Shown here in pieces: positions 45,401-55,203 of a stretch of DNA of 64,000 nucleotides. The stretch is taken from contig CAZISM010000011.1 in NCBI GenBank assembly GCA_964541895.1, positions 1 through 64,000 on the forward strand, written 5' to 3'. The notes under the pieces are model-generated. The model did no database searches. It was not told where the DNA came from and saw only the letters and a list, made by a program, of their open reading frames with translations. This DNA comes from CAZISM01 sp964541895 (GTDB lineage: Bacteria; Zhuqueibacterota; Zhuqueibacteria; Residuimicrobiales; Residuimicrobiaceae). Each line of letters begins with the position of its first letter. Within the stretch, counting starts at the first letter, position 1. The translations under genes and the position numbers were made by a program.

Positions 45401-46057
45401 AGTGGACAGAATTTTTCCAGAGAGCGAGGGGTTGGTTGGAATTTTGCTCGTCACTCCCTTGAGCGGTGATTCATCGGCGGTGTTCGCCTTTATGAGCAAT
45501 CCCCAGCCGCCGCCGCTCTGATCGACCTTGCAGAGCAGCGTGTTGTCTCCTTTTTTAAGCGTTACGATCACACGATCTTCTTCCGCCTCGATCCGCCGGC
45601 CAATGTGATGGTCGTGCACCATCTCACCATTAAGCCATAGGCGGATGCCGTCGTTGCTGCGTACTCGCAGCAGCGCCTTTTGTTCACGATCTGAAGCCAG
45701 CTGAGTGTAGGCGTAAGCGACATACGGCGTTTGGCTGTCTGCGGCAAAATTGGCGAGAAAATCAACAAGGCCGCTGTTATCACTGCTGGTCCGCAACCAG
45801 ATGGATGGCGGCAATCCGCCATTTTGGATCGCATCGCCTTCTACAGGCATCGCTTTGGTTTCGCCGCCTTGCGCAACAAGAAAATCCCTGAAATAGCCAA
45901 AGCATTCGCGGCCGTGTGAGCCGGAATCGCCATTGGGGAAGGGTCCGGCTATGAGCCACTTTTGTATAGTACCGTTTTCGCGTAATGGCGTTGACTGCCA
46001 GGTTGCGGCGAACAAAGAACCGGCAAGCAGCAAGAGCGAATAACCTATATGTTTCAT
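42438..46057 (-). CDS. Exported GH38 alpha-mannosidase-like enzyme (split by an artefactual gap)
   Basis: The start at 46057 gives the signal peptide MKHIGYSLLLLAGSLFAATW. After an N-terminal beta-sandwich region comes the GH38 catalytic domain: QHTHTDIGYT (first His near residue 321; His and Asp bind zinc), then SGMQCDVNGAAWCLP with the nucleophile-type Asp near 438. A beta-rich C-terminal half follows. The coding frame is broken only by the 100-N gap, whose flanks carry the same 55 bp; merging these restores one frame of about 1154 residues. GH38 enzymes hydrolyse alpha-mannosides. It is divergent from the GH36-like gene and probably helps degrade external glycans. Confidence 0.87.
44465..44564. 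other. Assembly gap (100 N) flanked by a 55-bp duplicated overlap
   Basis: The 55 bp at 44410-44464 are repeated exactly at 44565-44619 on the other side of the N run. This is what two overlapping contig ends look like when the scaffolder inserts Ns instead of merging them. Removing 155 bp (Ns plus one copy) joins the GH38 gene in frame, so nothing is really missing. Confidence 0.93.
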
Positions 46058-46527
46058 GTTAGCTTTTACCTCCGCATGACAGAGACCGGCAGTCCATGAT
46101 TTCATTAGTATAATTCATTCCGGCATCAAAATCAAGTCGATTGAACCTGGGTCGGCAAATTTTTTGAGTGCAACATTTCTGTATGCTGCCTGCATCAGCA
46201 GCCCCTTTTATGTCCATTGGAATGTTTGCTTGTTTTTCAAACGTTTGTTAGCTAATTTTTCTCTGACCGGAAGCGGAAGCGACGCACGATCAGGCCTTTC
46301 AGGCCGAACTCCCGAGCAAATTCTGACTCGTGTGCCCTACGACGAAAGAGCCACTGTTTCGTTGGATGTATAGGCGACGGGCCAAGTCCGAGGAAAAATC
46401 AAAATCCTGTCAACCCTTAATGCCTGGTCCGGACAAGTCGGAACCAAATGTCGGACCGCGAAGGTGTCCGACATTTTTTGACCATTTTGCGCGAAACCTG
46501 ACTCGTAATACAATAAAGGCTCGGATC
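46058..46527. other. Divergent intergenic region between the two glycosidase genes
   Basis: This region of 470 bp carries the upstream sequences of the GH38 (minus) and GH36-like (plus) genes. The GH38 side has GGAGG in front of its start. The only clear structure is the hairpin at 46446-46479. An open frame runs into the GH36-like gene from 46330, but its translation is not protein-like before ATG 46528. Confidence 0.45.
46446..46479 (+). repeat. Perfect 11-bp inverted repeat with T-run, part of a dispersed element
   Basis: AAATGTCGGAC (46446-46456) and GTCCGACATTT (46466-46476) form a perfect 11-bp stem around a 9-base loop, followed by further Ts. It could act as a terminator. Together with the preceding CGGAACC it resembles the sequence at 63148-63190, which suggests a mobile or repeated element rather than a site specific to this gene. 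Confidence 0.65.
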
Positions 46528-48741
46528 ATGAACGTTACCAGTAAACATGGTTTGATCAATAGGCGCAAAGCTTGCCAGATCGCATGCCTCTTTTTCATCA
46601 ATGGACTATTTTGCCATCCGCAGACGCATGCAGATAGATCCGCCCTAAATAATCGGCCTGGTAATGATTTGGATCATTCCGTACTATTTTGCGATATGGA
46701 TGATGATGTGGTCACGATAAAGAATGCAAATACGACCATCAGGATTCACAACGATATTTATTTTGAAATGTCTTTTACTAAAGATGGCAAAACATTTCCC
46801 ATTACCGCCGAGAGGGAAAAAACGCCGTCTATTTATTTATCTGATTCTGACAATCGGAGAATACCCTTTAGAAGGATAACAGCAAACGTCCGTGGAATAA
46901 ACAGCAAATTCGGTTGTGGTAAAGCGGCAAAAATCGAAGGTGAATCGGCTGATGGCAGGATAATCTGTCGAACAACATTTGAGGCGTATGAAAGTATCCC
47001 CGATGTAATTCTGGTGCGATCCGTTTTTAAAAATATCTCGGCAAAGAACTGCTCTGTTCGCAGTTATACCATGTGTCGTCTGCGTCTGGGCGCTCCTGTG
47101 CCTGATGCACGTTGGTGGTCGTTCCAGGGAGCCTGCTATAAAGGCGACCAGGATTTTGTTTTCCCGCTTCCCGAATCCTATCTGCGGGATAATTACATGG
47201 GGCTGAATTTGCCGCGCTCCGGCGGCGGAATTCCATGTATCGATGTTTGGAATAGAAATTATGGATTGGCTTTAGCCTTCCTCGGCGAGAAGCCACGCGA
47301 TATTTATTTGCCGGTACGTGCTGAGAAGGGAGAGGTTTGTTTAGAAATAAGAGATGATAACAAGAAATTAATTCTTGAACCCGGCGATAGTTTGCTCTCT
47401 GTGCAGACGGCGATCATTGCTCACACTTATGATTTCTATAACCCATTGCGAACCTATTCTTCATTAATGAGCCGTTTTTTGCCTGTTTTTAAAAAGCCGG
47501 CCACCTATGCCTACCGGTCCGAATGGTGCACCTGGGGGTATGAGCAAACTTTTACCTCTGCAGATATCTTGAATACGCTTGAGCGACTGAAATCTCTGGG
47601 CATCAAATCAGTGATCATCGATGATGGCTGGTATGCCAAAATGGGAGACTGGACGCCGTCCCCGGCGAAATTCCCCAAAGGAGAAAAAGATTTAAAACTT
47701 TTAGTAAATAAAATTCATGAACAGGGATTTAAAGTGTGGCTGTGGTGGGTTCCAGGATACATCGATAGCAGCTCCAATCTGGCTTTACGACATCCTGACT
47801 GGTTAATCAGAAAGGAGGATGGATCTGCATACACGTCGTATGGAATATGCCCCGCTTATCCGCCTGTCCAGGATTATTATAAAAACCTGGTCCGGAAATT
47901 TGTGAAAGACTATAAAATGGACGGTTTCAAGCTGGACCTTGCCGTCATCAATTCGGCCCCTCCTTGCTTCAACCCTGTGCATCAGCACATGGATCCTTTT
48001 GAATCTTACACTAGCACGCCGATTTTGTTTGAGACTATTTATCAGACCGCGATTCAATACCAACCTGATATACTGATCGAGTATTGTTCCTGTAGCAGAC
48101 CTCCAACTATTTTTCATCTGCCTTGGGCTAATATGGCTGTCACTTCTGATCCGTTGATTTATCAGATAACAGGCAGAATAAAAATGTATAAAGCACTGCT
48201 GGGTGACGATTTTCCTGTGCTGGAAGAGTATGTAGGAGTGCTCGCCGGACCAACCTATCCTCTCGTCATCGGCACCGGCGGCGTCCCCGGCACATTTAAT
48301 ACCATTCCGGATGGTTATCATGATTCATGGATGCCTGTCTATCAAAAATATGAATTAAGCAGGGGAGGTCAATATCTTAACCTGTATGATCTGGCATTTG
48401 ATTACCCTGAAGCCCATGTAATTACAAAGGATCAAAAGTTCTATTATGCCTTTTATACTCATCCCTGGAAACAACTGGGGTCATTTACACATAATGAGAA
48501 CAGGGTATGGCGATTCGGCCATGGCAATGATTACAAGGTCAAAGAAAAAGTTGAATTTGCCTATCCCATCGAAAACTATTCTGGGGAGGTGGCTTTGAGA
48601 GGATTGGATCGGAACAAGAAATACAAAGTCCTTGATTATGGCAATAATAAGGAACTTGGCACGATATGTGGAGATGAGCCGTACCTGAAGGTATCATTTA
48701 ACAATTATCTTTTGCTAGAAGTGTCTGCGGCCGACAGGTAA
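46528..48741 (+). CDS. GH36-type alpha-galactosidase-like glycosidase
   Basis: A 737-residue protein. ATG 46528 follows AAAGG, and the N-terminus has a modest hydrophobic signal (CQIACLFFINGLF). The catalytic barrel shows GIKSVIIDDGWYAKMGDWTP, GFKVWLWWVPG and KMDGFKLDLAVIN, with the nucleophile-type Asp at about 470 in the K-x-D motif typical of GH36/GH27 melibiases. A beta-sandwich N-terminal domain and a small C-terminal beta domain complete the family architecture. The gene is visibly more A+T-rich than the polysaccharide loci, which may indicate a different origin. Alpha-galactoside or related alpha-glycoside hydrolysis is expected; exact substrate unknown. Confidence 0.85.
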   Translation: MNVTSKHGLINRRKACQIACLFFINGLFCHPQTHADRSALNNRPGNDLDHSVLFCDMDDDVVTIKNANTTIRIHNDIYFEMSFTKDGKTFPITAEREKTPSIYLSDSDNRRIPFRRITANVRGINSKFGCGKAAKIEGESADGRIICRTTFEAYESIPDVILVRSVFKNISAKNCSVRSYTMCRLRLGAPVPDARWWSFQGACYKGDQDFVFPLPESYLRDNYMGLNLPRSGGGIPCIDVWNRNYGLALAFLGEKPRDIYLPVRAEKGEVCLEIRDDNKKLILEPGDSLLSVQTAIIAHTYDFYNPLRTYSSLMSRFLPVFKKPATYAYRSEWCTWGYEQTFTSADILNTLERLKSLGIKSVIIDDGWYAKMGDWTPSPAKFPKGEKDLKLLVNKIHEQGFKVWLWWVPGYIDSSSNLALRHPDWLIRKEDGSAYTSYGICPAYPPVQDYYKNLVRKFVKDYKMDGFKLDLAVINSAPPCFNPVHQHMDPFESYTSTPILFETIYQTAIQYQPDILIEYCSCSRPPTIFHLPWANMAVTSDPLIYQITGRIKMYKALLGDDFPVLEEYVGVLAGPTYPLVIGTGGVPGTFNTIPDGYHDSWMPVYQKYELSRGGQYLNLYDLAFDYPEAHVITKDQKFYYAFYTHPWKQLGSFTHNENRVWRFGHGNDYKVKEKVEFAYPIENYSGEVALRGLDRNKKYKVLDYGNNKELGTICGDEPYLKVSFNNYLLLEVSAADR

Positions 48742-49288
48742 TACCCTGTTCCGAGCCGGACCAGGCCGCTCTGCAACCGCCGTTTCCACCCTGCTACCTG
48801 ACGGCTTCAGCAGAAAAAGGGCCCATAGCGGCCAATCCCGCTGGGTCACCTTCCGACCGCGCTCCATGCCTGTGCATCCGGCTCCACCTGAACGCAGTCG
48901 TTCATAATCCGCTATGAGCTGATCTTTTTTCTCTCCCGCCTCGAAACGGTTTAGCCCTGGACCATTCAGAATGCGCCGCCCCGCATAGTAGACAGATGGC
49001 GCGGAACCCGCCCCCGGGCTGGATACCGGTGACCGCGGGCCGGACTTTACAAACGTGGCTGGGCGCACTGGAAAGCAAATGTTGCGTGGAGCGGCAGCAG
49101 GATTCATGCTAATGATATCGATAATACCCTGCAAAGGTTGATCATACAAAAGCTGTTGCTGATTACAGGACGATGGATCCCAGAGCATAAACCATCGCAA
49201 GCTTGGCCATCTTGCTTTCGGGGTCGGACCAAATCAACAAGTTAATTTAGTCGGACCCCAATTTTCAAACGTGGGCGATTCGCTCGCT
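48742..49288. other. Intergenic region with no supportable gene
   Basis: About 550 bp between the convergent GH36-like gene and the zinc-protease-like gene. A 161-codon open frame on the minus strand (48715-49200) overlaps the GH36 end and has no ribosome binding site or family motif. A direct repeat of GTCGGACC occurs at about 49213 and 49250. I see no clear terminator. Confidence 0.4.
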
Positions 49289-51049
49289 TTATCGCACCAA
49301 CACTATTTTGATTTTTTCCAATTTCTGCTTAGCAGTCAATTCAACATAAAAGATGCCCGACGAAGCCGGCGCGCCGCGCTGATCCAGGCCGTCCCATTGC
49401 ACGATATGATTTCCGGATGAATAGTATCTGCTGTTAACAAGTGTGCGCATCGTTTGCCCCAACGCATTGTAAATCGTTAACGTAACATTCTCCGGTTGCT
49501 GCAGATAAAACGAGAGCGTGGTGCCGGCATTGAAGGGATTGGGATAATTTTGACGCAACATAAAAGTGGTCGGCAAAGTCTTTCCGCGTTCCTGTTTATC
49601 AACGCCGACAGACTCCATGCCGGGCAGCGCGGCCTCCAGCGTGGCTCGTTTGCCCACAGCGGTCTCGAATGGCATCACATGCAGAGAGCCCGGAAGATCC
49701 GAAGCATAATATTCGGCCAGTATCGAACCAAAAGCGAATTCTGCCTCGGTGAAGGATTGGTCGGAAACAAAAACAAAAGCGCACTGGAAAGCGGTTTGTG
49801 CATTGGGATAGGCCGGAACCCGGCCGCCGCCTTCCGCGTTGATAATATCAGCGATGGTGACGGTGGTGAACGAGTTACAGGTCACATGATTCGGATCCGT
49901 ATAATCCGGATTGTGCAAAATGTGAATCGGTGGTACATCGGAAGGCGGAATCAGTCCCATGATATAGAGTTCCAGGGGGGAAAAGAGCTCGGACGTTGCG
50001 CTCTGATCCCGCAACCGCCAGGTTCCTTCGCCGGCGGCCACCAACCGTTTGCTGCCTACATAGCCGCTCATCTTGCCGTCGATATCGCAATTTTCCAACC
50101 AGTGGCCGTACCGTTGGTCGGCGCCCGCCAGGCCGTCGACAATGCCGGTGGAAAAACCGGCGCGTACGCCCCACATATGACCCTGCTCATGATCAAGTAC
50201 GTCCGCATTGCCGAAACTGTGATAGATGACCGCTTTGAGCCGCCCGGCGGAGCCATAGCCCGCCGATTCGTCGAAAATAGGCAGGCCGATGTGCCGCACA
50301 CTGTTTTTCACCATGATACAATACGGTACGCGTCTGGCAAAGGAAACCGGCTCAAAAAGATCGGATGCTGGAACAACGACGATGAAATCAAAGACGTCCG
50401 GGAAATAGGAATACAGCTTTTGATATGCTTTTAAAAACACTGTTTCTCCACAGACAATCGGCGTCACGGGATATCCAGGAAAAATTTCACCCTTGCTGTC
50501 GGTAATAAAAAATGCGGAACGCGTTGCGCAGGCATTCACACCTAAAATGGCGTGGGGGTATTGCATATCGGCTTTGACCAGTCCGATGGATGCCGTCTGT
50601 CGGCTGACTGAATGGTCTTTTTTGATAACCTTAACTTCCACGCCATATGTCGCGTGCTGACCGCTGAAACGGGTGTAACCATACGAGTTTCGTCTGTAGC
50701 CGCTGCGCGTGTAAATGCCATCGCCGGCCATCCGATCACCATGGGTTCCGTCATCGTAAAGCCGGAGTGAATCGTTACTCATATAAACCCAGGTACTCCA
50801 GATTTGCTTGATGTCCGACCCGGTGGTCACCACTTCCAGCGTAGTGGAATCGATGCCGTCGGTATAAATAACCGGAGGAATAAACCGGCTGTAGCAGTAG
50901 CCGGTTGCAGCAACGCTGGTCGTTGTCTGTGGTTCTTCGCCGGCCGAAGCCATGGACGCACTGCGACCCTGCAGAATGATGAGGGTAATGAAAAAAGCCC
51001 ATCGTGGGCATAACGACGGCCCTGCTTTGAAAATATCCAGCCAATTCAA
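49289..51049 (-). CDS. T9SS-exported putative zinc metallopeptidase
   Basis: I chose TTG 51049 because GGAGG lies about 7 bp upstream; it gives about 586 residues with a hydrophobic signal (PRWAFFITLIILQGRSASMA). An Ig-like region (RLYDDGTHGDRMAGDGIYTR) precedes a domain with VLDHEQGHMWG, where HEQGH (His287, Glu288, His291) fits the HExxH zinc-protease motif. The C-terminus is a typical sorting domain (QNYPNPFNAGTTLSFYLQQP). The third zinc ligand is not obvious and I do not recognise a specific peptidase family. The sorting domain is certain, peptidase activity is inferred. Confidence 0.75.
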   Translation of the reverse strand: MNWLDIFKAGPSLCPRWAFFITLIILQGRSASMASAGEEPQTTTSVAATGYCYSRFIPPVIYTDGIDSTTLEVVTTGSDIKQIWSTWVYMSNDSLRLYDDGTHGDRMAGDGIYTRSGYRRNSYGYTRFSGQHATYGVEVKVIKKDHSVSRQTASIGLVKADMQYPHAILGVNACATRSAFFITDSKGEIFPGYPVTPIVCGETVFLKAYQKLYSYFPDVFDFIVVVPASDLFEPVSFARRVPYCIMVKNSVRHIGLPIFDESAGYGSAGRLKAVIYHSFGNADVLDHEQGHMWGVRAGFSTGIVDGLAGADQRYGHWLENCDIDGKMSGYVGSKRLVAAGEGTWRLRDQSATSELFSPLELYIMGLIPPSDVPPIHILHNPDYTDPNHVTCNSFTTVTIADIINAEGGGRVPAYPNAQTAFQCAFVFVSDQSFTEAEFAFGSILAEYYASDLPGSLHVMPFETAVGKRATLEAALPGMESVGVDKQERGKTLPTTFMLRQNYPNPFNAGTTLSFYLQQPENVTLTIYNALGQTMRTLVNSRYYSSGNHIVQWDGLDQRGAPASSGIFYVELTAKQKLEKIKIVLVR

Positions 51050-51830
51050 GGTGTCCCTCCGTTGTGCTAATCGTTCAGCCAAGACGCATATGGTCAACGC
51101 AGATTTGTGTGATGCATGCATCGGTTTTCATTGGATATAACAACGTAGTAGCGAAAGGTTATAAAAGAAGATACGTGAATCTAAAGGAAGCATGATACGC
51201 CTGCAAAATACATCACGTCTGTTCTATCTATTAGTCGTTAGCCGCGAGGGATATTTTTAATTTATTTTTCACCGGACATGCCACTGGCTTGTTCCGGAGA
51301 TTTCGTTAAAGCGATTTCACACTCTTCCTCTTTATTCATCTCTGGCAAAAGGCCGGATTCTTGTGGCCATCCGGCGGCATGTGTGCTCCCGCAGTGATTT
51401 GGCCTGCTTGCATGCCAGGAAATTTCGCTTGCTTTTCAGGGCAATGGTGGATAATTTAACGGCAGAGAGAGAGCGCAGCAGGTGTTCGATGTGGTTTGAC
51501 ACTCTGAAAATGGGTAAACGGCTGGGTATGAGACGCCTGCAGGAGAAAGATTTCCTCAATTTTTATTATCCCTGCAACATCAAATTCCCTTTCAGATGAT
51601 CTCAACCGGGGTGATGCTTCACTATCTCCGGCGACTTCTTATACGACTGGATCTATTTTGCTGCGGAGGTTACCGGATCCCTGGCTGCCATGGCCAATGA
51701 AATCCGGTTCGTGTGTAATTTTTTCGCGCAGAAACCGCTGCAGTCTACTCGCCGGTATCGGTTTTGTTTTATCAGGTGTCCCGGTGTTCCATTATCGGCA
51801 AAGGAAACGCAAGTGCGGCAAACGGTGGTC
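51050..51830. other. Intergenic region between divergent genes
   Basis: About 780 bp upstream of both the zinc-protease-like gene and the second polysaccharide locus. I found only short open frames without motifs (for example 51363-51599). It should carry promoters in both directions, but I cannot place them. Confidence 0.4.
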
Positions 51831-53360
51831 ATGAACAGATGGAGACATAAAATCAAGGCCATGACCTCGGCCCTCCCGACCTCGTTCCGTGATCCGATCC
51901 ATTGGCTTTTTGCTGGTATATATGTAACGCTGCTGCTGATCACCGTCTGGCACCACGAGATGTGGCGTGACGAGTTGGAGGTGTGGCTGGTCGTCCGGGA
52001 TAATTCGATCTCATCCATGTTCAGCCATCTGCATACCGTCGCGCATCCACCACTTTGGTATGTAATCGTTTGGCTGGTACAACAGTTCAGTTCGGATCCC
52101 GTCGCCATGCAAACGGCGCATGTTGTCATCGCCATAGGGACCATGACGCTGTTGTTGTTCTACTCCCCGTTCCATCGATGGCACAAGTTTTTACTGGTCG
52201 CCAACTATTATTTTCTGTATGAATTTGGCGCCATCAGCCGCAATTACAGCCTGTGCGTTTTTTTTGCGTTCGTTATCGTCATTTTGTTTTGTCGACGCCA
52301 ACGACCCTTTTGGTTGTTATCGGCGAGTTTGCTGCTGCTCGGCCTGACCAATTTCCTGGGCATGATTCTCGTTTTCGGTTTTTGCCTCTATCTTTTGGCG
52401 GAATCCATCCAAAATCATGGCTCTGTGGACACTAACCGACTCTTAAGAACGAGCTCCGTGCTTGCCATTGCGGCGGTTGGAGTAATGGCGGCGGCATTTT
52501 CAGCGTATCCGTTTCAGGGTTGGCAAGTAGTGACGATGATAAAAGAGCGCCTGATCCGTCCCGATCATTTTTATTTCTTGCTGAAAGCGCTGAGTAAAAG
52601 TTATATTCCCGTGCCGCCGCTGCGTACGGCGTTTTGGAATGAATCCCTGTTTTCCCCGAGACTGTTGCTGCTGGGAGCGCCATTTATCCTTTTTCTGGCA
52701 TCACTGTTGTTGCGTGCCCGTCCGTTGATCCTGGCGTTTTATCTCTTCATTACCGGTATGCTGGCGTTGTTTTTTTACTTTTATTTTACCGGTTATCTTC
52801 GCCATCACGGCTTTTTCTTCCTTACGTGGTTCTTAGCTTGCTGGCTCTATTGTGGTCAGCAGGAGGAAGCGGCGCGCGTCACCAATCTGCGATGGGCAAA
52901 GTCGGCGCTGATCGCCCTCTTGTCGGTCCAGGCCCTGGCCGGCCTGATTGCGCTCGTGCTTGAAGTTCGCCATCCTTTTTCAGCCGGTCAACAGGCCGCT
53001 CAGTATATCCGGGAGAACCATTTGCAGAAAAGCGTTCTGGTCGGTGATCCGGATTATGCCATGCAGTCCGTCTCTGCCTGGTTGAATCAAAAACTCTACT
53101 ATCCCATCATAGACGATGAAGGTTCCTTTGTCCTTTGGCCGGATCCCAGAAGAAAAAAAACATCGCCTGACCAAACCCATTTCAAATCCGCGTATCGCGA
53201 CTATGTGCAACAATCGACCCAGCGGCTTGCGGACAGCTTACGGGTTCAAGCCGTATTGATAACCAATTATCGTTTGGATCGGCCGCTGCTGATTAGTTTT
53301 ACCGGCACCATCGAGCCGAACGAAAAGATGTATCTCTATATGTTTCCACCAAAGCCATGA
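51831..53360 (+). CDS. GT-C-type multi-spanning membrane glycosyltransferase
   Basis: About 509 residues from ATG 51831; GTG 51813 has a better ribosome binding site (AAAGGA) and may be the true start. The first periplasmic loop carries WHHEMWRDELEVWLVV, the acidic pair typical of GT-C enzymes, and then HTVAHPPLWYVIVWLV. About nine further hydrophobic segments follow and a soluble C-terminal domain (about residues 385-509) with VLVGDPDYAMQSVSAWLNQK. It should transfer sugars from polyprenyl-linked donors outside the cytoplasm. It opens the second polysaccharide gene run and overlaps the next start by 4 bp. Confidence 0.75.
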   Translation: MNRWRHKIKAMTSALPTSFRDPIHWLFAGIYVTLLLITVWHHEMWRDELEVWLVVRDNSISSMFSHLHTVAHPPLWYVIVWLVQQFSSDPVAMQTAHVVIAIGTMTLLLFYSPFHRWHKFLLVANYYFLYEFGAISRNYSLCVFFAFVIVILFCRRQRPFWLLSASLLLLGLTNFLGMILVFGFCLYLLAESIQNHGSVDTNRLLRTSSVLAIAAVGVMAAAFSAYPFQGWQVVTMIKERLIRPDHFYFLLKALSKSYIPVPPLRTAFWNESLFSPRLLLLGAPFILFLASLLLRARPLILAFYLFITGMLALFFYFYFTGYLRHHGFFFLTWFLACWLYCGQQEEAARVTNLRWAKSALIALLSVQALAGLIALVLEVRHPFSAGQQAAQYIRENHLQKSVLVGDPDYAMQSVSAWLNQKLYYPIIDDEGSFVLWPDPRRKKTSPDQTHFKSAYRDYVQQSTQRLADSLRVQAVLITNYRLDRPLLISFTGTIEPNEKMYLYMFPPKP

Positions 53361-54508
53361 AGAACAGTGCCCGGATATGGTTGGTGCAGCCCAGCCTGAT
53401 GCCGCCCGGCGGCGGCAACGGCGTAGCCGCGTGGATGCTGGAGGCGCTGAAAACGCGTTATCCGTTGTCCGTTCTCACCTGGAGCCCGCCCGACCTAAAG
53501 GCCGTCAACGATTATTACGGCACCGATTTGCGGGACCGGGATTTCCGCTTATACACCGTCCCAAAGGTTCTGCGCACGCTCGTTGAACTGGAGCGGGATC
53601 CCTTCAGCATTCAAAAACAGGGGCTGTTAATGCGCTTCGCTAAAACCTGGCGACGACCGCAGGAGCCGGCCATTTGCGCTCATAACGAGATGGATCTGGG
53701 CGAACGGTGCATTCAATACGTGCATTACCCGTGGATGGGGTTGCATTATGTGAACAGGCGCTTTTTGCAGAGATGGCGCCCGTGGCGAGTGATCTCCGGT
53801 TTTTCATTTGAGAGAATACGCAGAAACATCACCCTGGTAAATTCGCAATGGACGCAATGTGTATATGAACGGATCTATCAGGCCCCGGCAACCGTTTTAT
53901 ATCCGCCGGTGTGGAGCGACGTCCCGCGCCGGCCCTGGGCAGAGCGTGAGAATGGTTTTGTATGCGTCGGTCGGTTTTCACCGGAGAAACAGTTAGGCAA
54001 ATTGATTGACCTGCTCGCGGCGGTTCGCGCTGCGGGTGAACCTGTCCATTTGCATCTAACAGGCACGGCAGGTCCTGAACGATTTGAACAAGACTATTTT
54101 CGCGATCTGAAATTGAAAACAGCTTCCTTAACAGATTGGGTGCATTGGGAAGAACATCTCTCCCGTGCGCAGTTGAGCGAATTAATGGTCGCCCACCGCT
54201 ACGGCATCCATCGTATGGAAGAAGAGCATTTTGGCGTCGCCGTCGCCGAACTGATGGCTGCCGGTTCGATCGTTTTTGCCCACAACTCCGGCGGTCCGGC
54301 GGAAACCCTGGCCGAGTTCCCGTCATTGCTCTTTCGTCAGCAAGAAGAGGCGGTGGCAAAAATTCTGAACGTGCTGCGCGACCGATCGCAGCACGCGACG
54401 CTGAGTGACCGTTTACAAAGGCGAGCCGCCGAATTTTCAGTCGGTCGCTTTATGGAGGAGATACAAAAGCTGGTCGAGGCCACTTTTGCAACGGCGGTTA
54501 CCGTATGA
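53357..54508 (+). CDS. Glycosyltransferase family 4 (Alg11-like features)
   Basis: A 383-residue GT-B enzyme. It begins RIWLVQPSLMPPGGGNGVAA, with a glycine-rich acceptor loop. Mid-protein CIQYVHYPWMG and the later FVCVGRFSPEKQLGKLIDLL, then HRMEEEHFGVAVAELMAAGS, strongly recall the Alg11 group of alpha-1,2-mannosyltransferases, including the E-x-FG-x-x-x-x-E donor motif. A mannosyltransferase role is therefore suggested. The gene overlaps both neighbours by 4 bp, indicating tight translational coupling. Confidence 0.85.
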   Translation: MKNSARIWLVQPSLMPPGGGNGVAAWMLEALKTRYPLSVLTWSPPDLKAVNDYYGTDLRDRDFRLYTVPKVLRTLVELERDPFSIQKQGLLMRFAKTWRRPQEPAICAHNEMDLGERCIQYVHYPWMGLHYVNRRFLQRWRPWRVISGFSFERIRRNITLVNSQWTQCVYERIYQAPATVLYPPVWSDVPRRPWAERENGFVCVGRFSPEKQLGKLIDLLAAVRAAGEPVHLHLTGTAGPERFEQDYFRDLKLKTASLTDWVHWEEHLSRAQLSELMVAHRYGIHRMEEEHFGVAVAELMAAGSIVFAHNSGGPAETLAEFPSLLFRQQEEAVAKILNVLRDRSQHATLSDRLQRRAAEFSVGRFMEEIQKLVEATFATAVTV

Positions 54509-55203
54509 TACGCCTCAGCCTGTTGATTGCCTCTCTTGAAGAGCGCCATGACCGACTGACGCACCTGCAGGCCGAACTTGCCCGGCAAATCGAACGGGAT
54601 GCCCGGCCGGGTGAGGTAGAGGTGCTGACGTGCGTAGACCATGGCCAACTGCGCATCGGCGACAAGCGTAATCAGTTGATGGCAGCGGCAAGCGGCGACT
54701 ATCTGGCCTTTATCGATGATGATGATTGGATTGCGCCCAACTATATCGCGTTGGTCTGCGCCGCGTTGCGCCGCCGGCCGTCCGTGGACGGCCTGGGGAT
54801 TGTCGGAGTGGTTTATTTTCGCGGGCGGCATCCACAATTGTTTGTACATTCGCGAGAGTATCCCCGCTATGTCAAGCACTCCGATATATTTTATCGGCCG
54901 CCGTATCATCTCAATCCCATCCGTCGCGACATCGCTTTGTGCTATCCGTTTCCCTCCGTGAGGTATTCCGAGGATATCGATTGGGCGATGCGATTGTGTC
55001 GCGATCAGGCGTTACGATCAGAGATTTTTATTCCAGAAGTCATCTATTTTTATTTTTCACGTCGTGCGTGGTCCTTGCAGTGGTGTATCGATCATACCGA
55101 ATCGATCCGTCATCGGATGGGTTTGGAGCTGGCTAATCGAATTCGTGTGCAAAGATGGTTGGCACGCACGTGGCATGATGTACGTAAAATGGGAGCGCCC
55201 TGA
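54505..55203 (+). CDS. GT-A fold (family 2-like) glycosyltransferase
   Basis: A 232-residue enzyme beginning MIRLSLLIASLEERHDRLTH. It has a GDKRNQLMAAASGDYLAFID segment that leads to the DDDD-containing motif IDDDDWIAPNYI, the metal/nucleotide site of GT2-like enzymes. The acceptor-side acidic motif is VRYSEDIDWAMRLC. It is short for the family but complete. The start overlaps the previous stop (ATGA) and the stop overlaps the next start. Donor and linkage are unknown. Confidence 0.8.
   Translation: MIRLSLLIASLEERHDRLTHLQAELARQIERDARPGEVEVLTCVDHGQLRIGDKRNQLMAAASGDYLAFIDDDDWIAPNYIALVCAALRRRPSVDGLGIVGVVYFRGRHPQLFVHSREYPRYVKHSDIFYRPPYHLNPIRRDIALCYPFPSVRYSEDIDWAMRLCRDQALRSEIFIPEVIYFYFSRRAWSLQWCIDHTESIRHRMGLELANRIRVQRWLARTWHDVRKMGAP

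Noticed and set aside
48715..49200. Possible 161-codon gene on the minus strand after the GH36-like gene
   Set aside because: It overlaps the GH36 3' end, has no ribosome binding site and no recognisable domain. A decayed fragment cannot be excluded.
49205..49265. Direct repeat of GTCGGACC considered as an insertion-sequence end or operator
   Set aside because: Only 8 bp are shared, with no inverted arrangement or neighbouring transposase; too little to call.
51363..51599. Small plus-strand open frame (78 codons) before the second polysaccharide locus
   Set aside because: No ribosome binding site, no motif, and a basic low-information translation.
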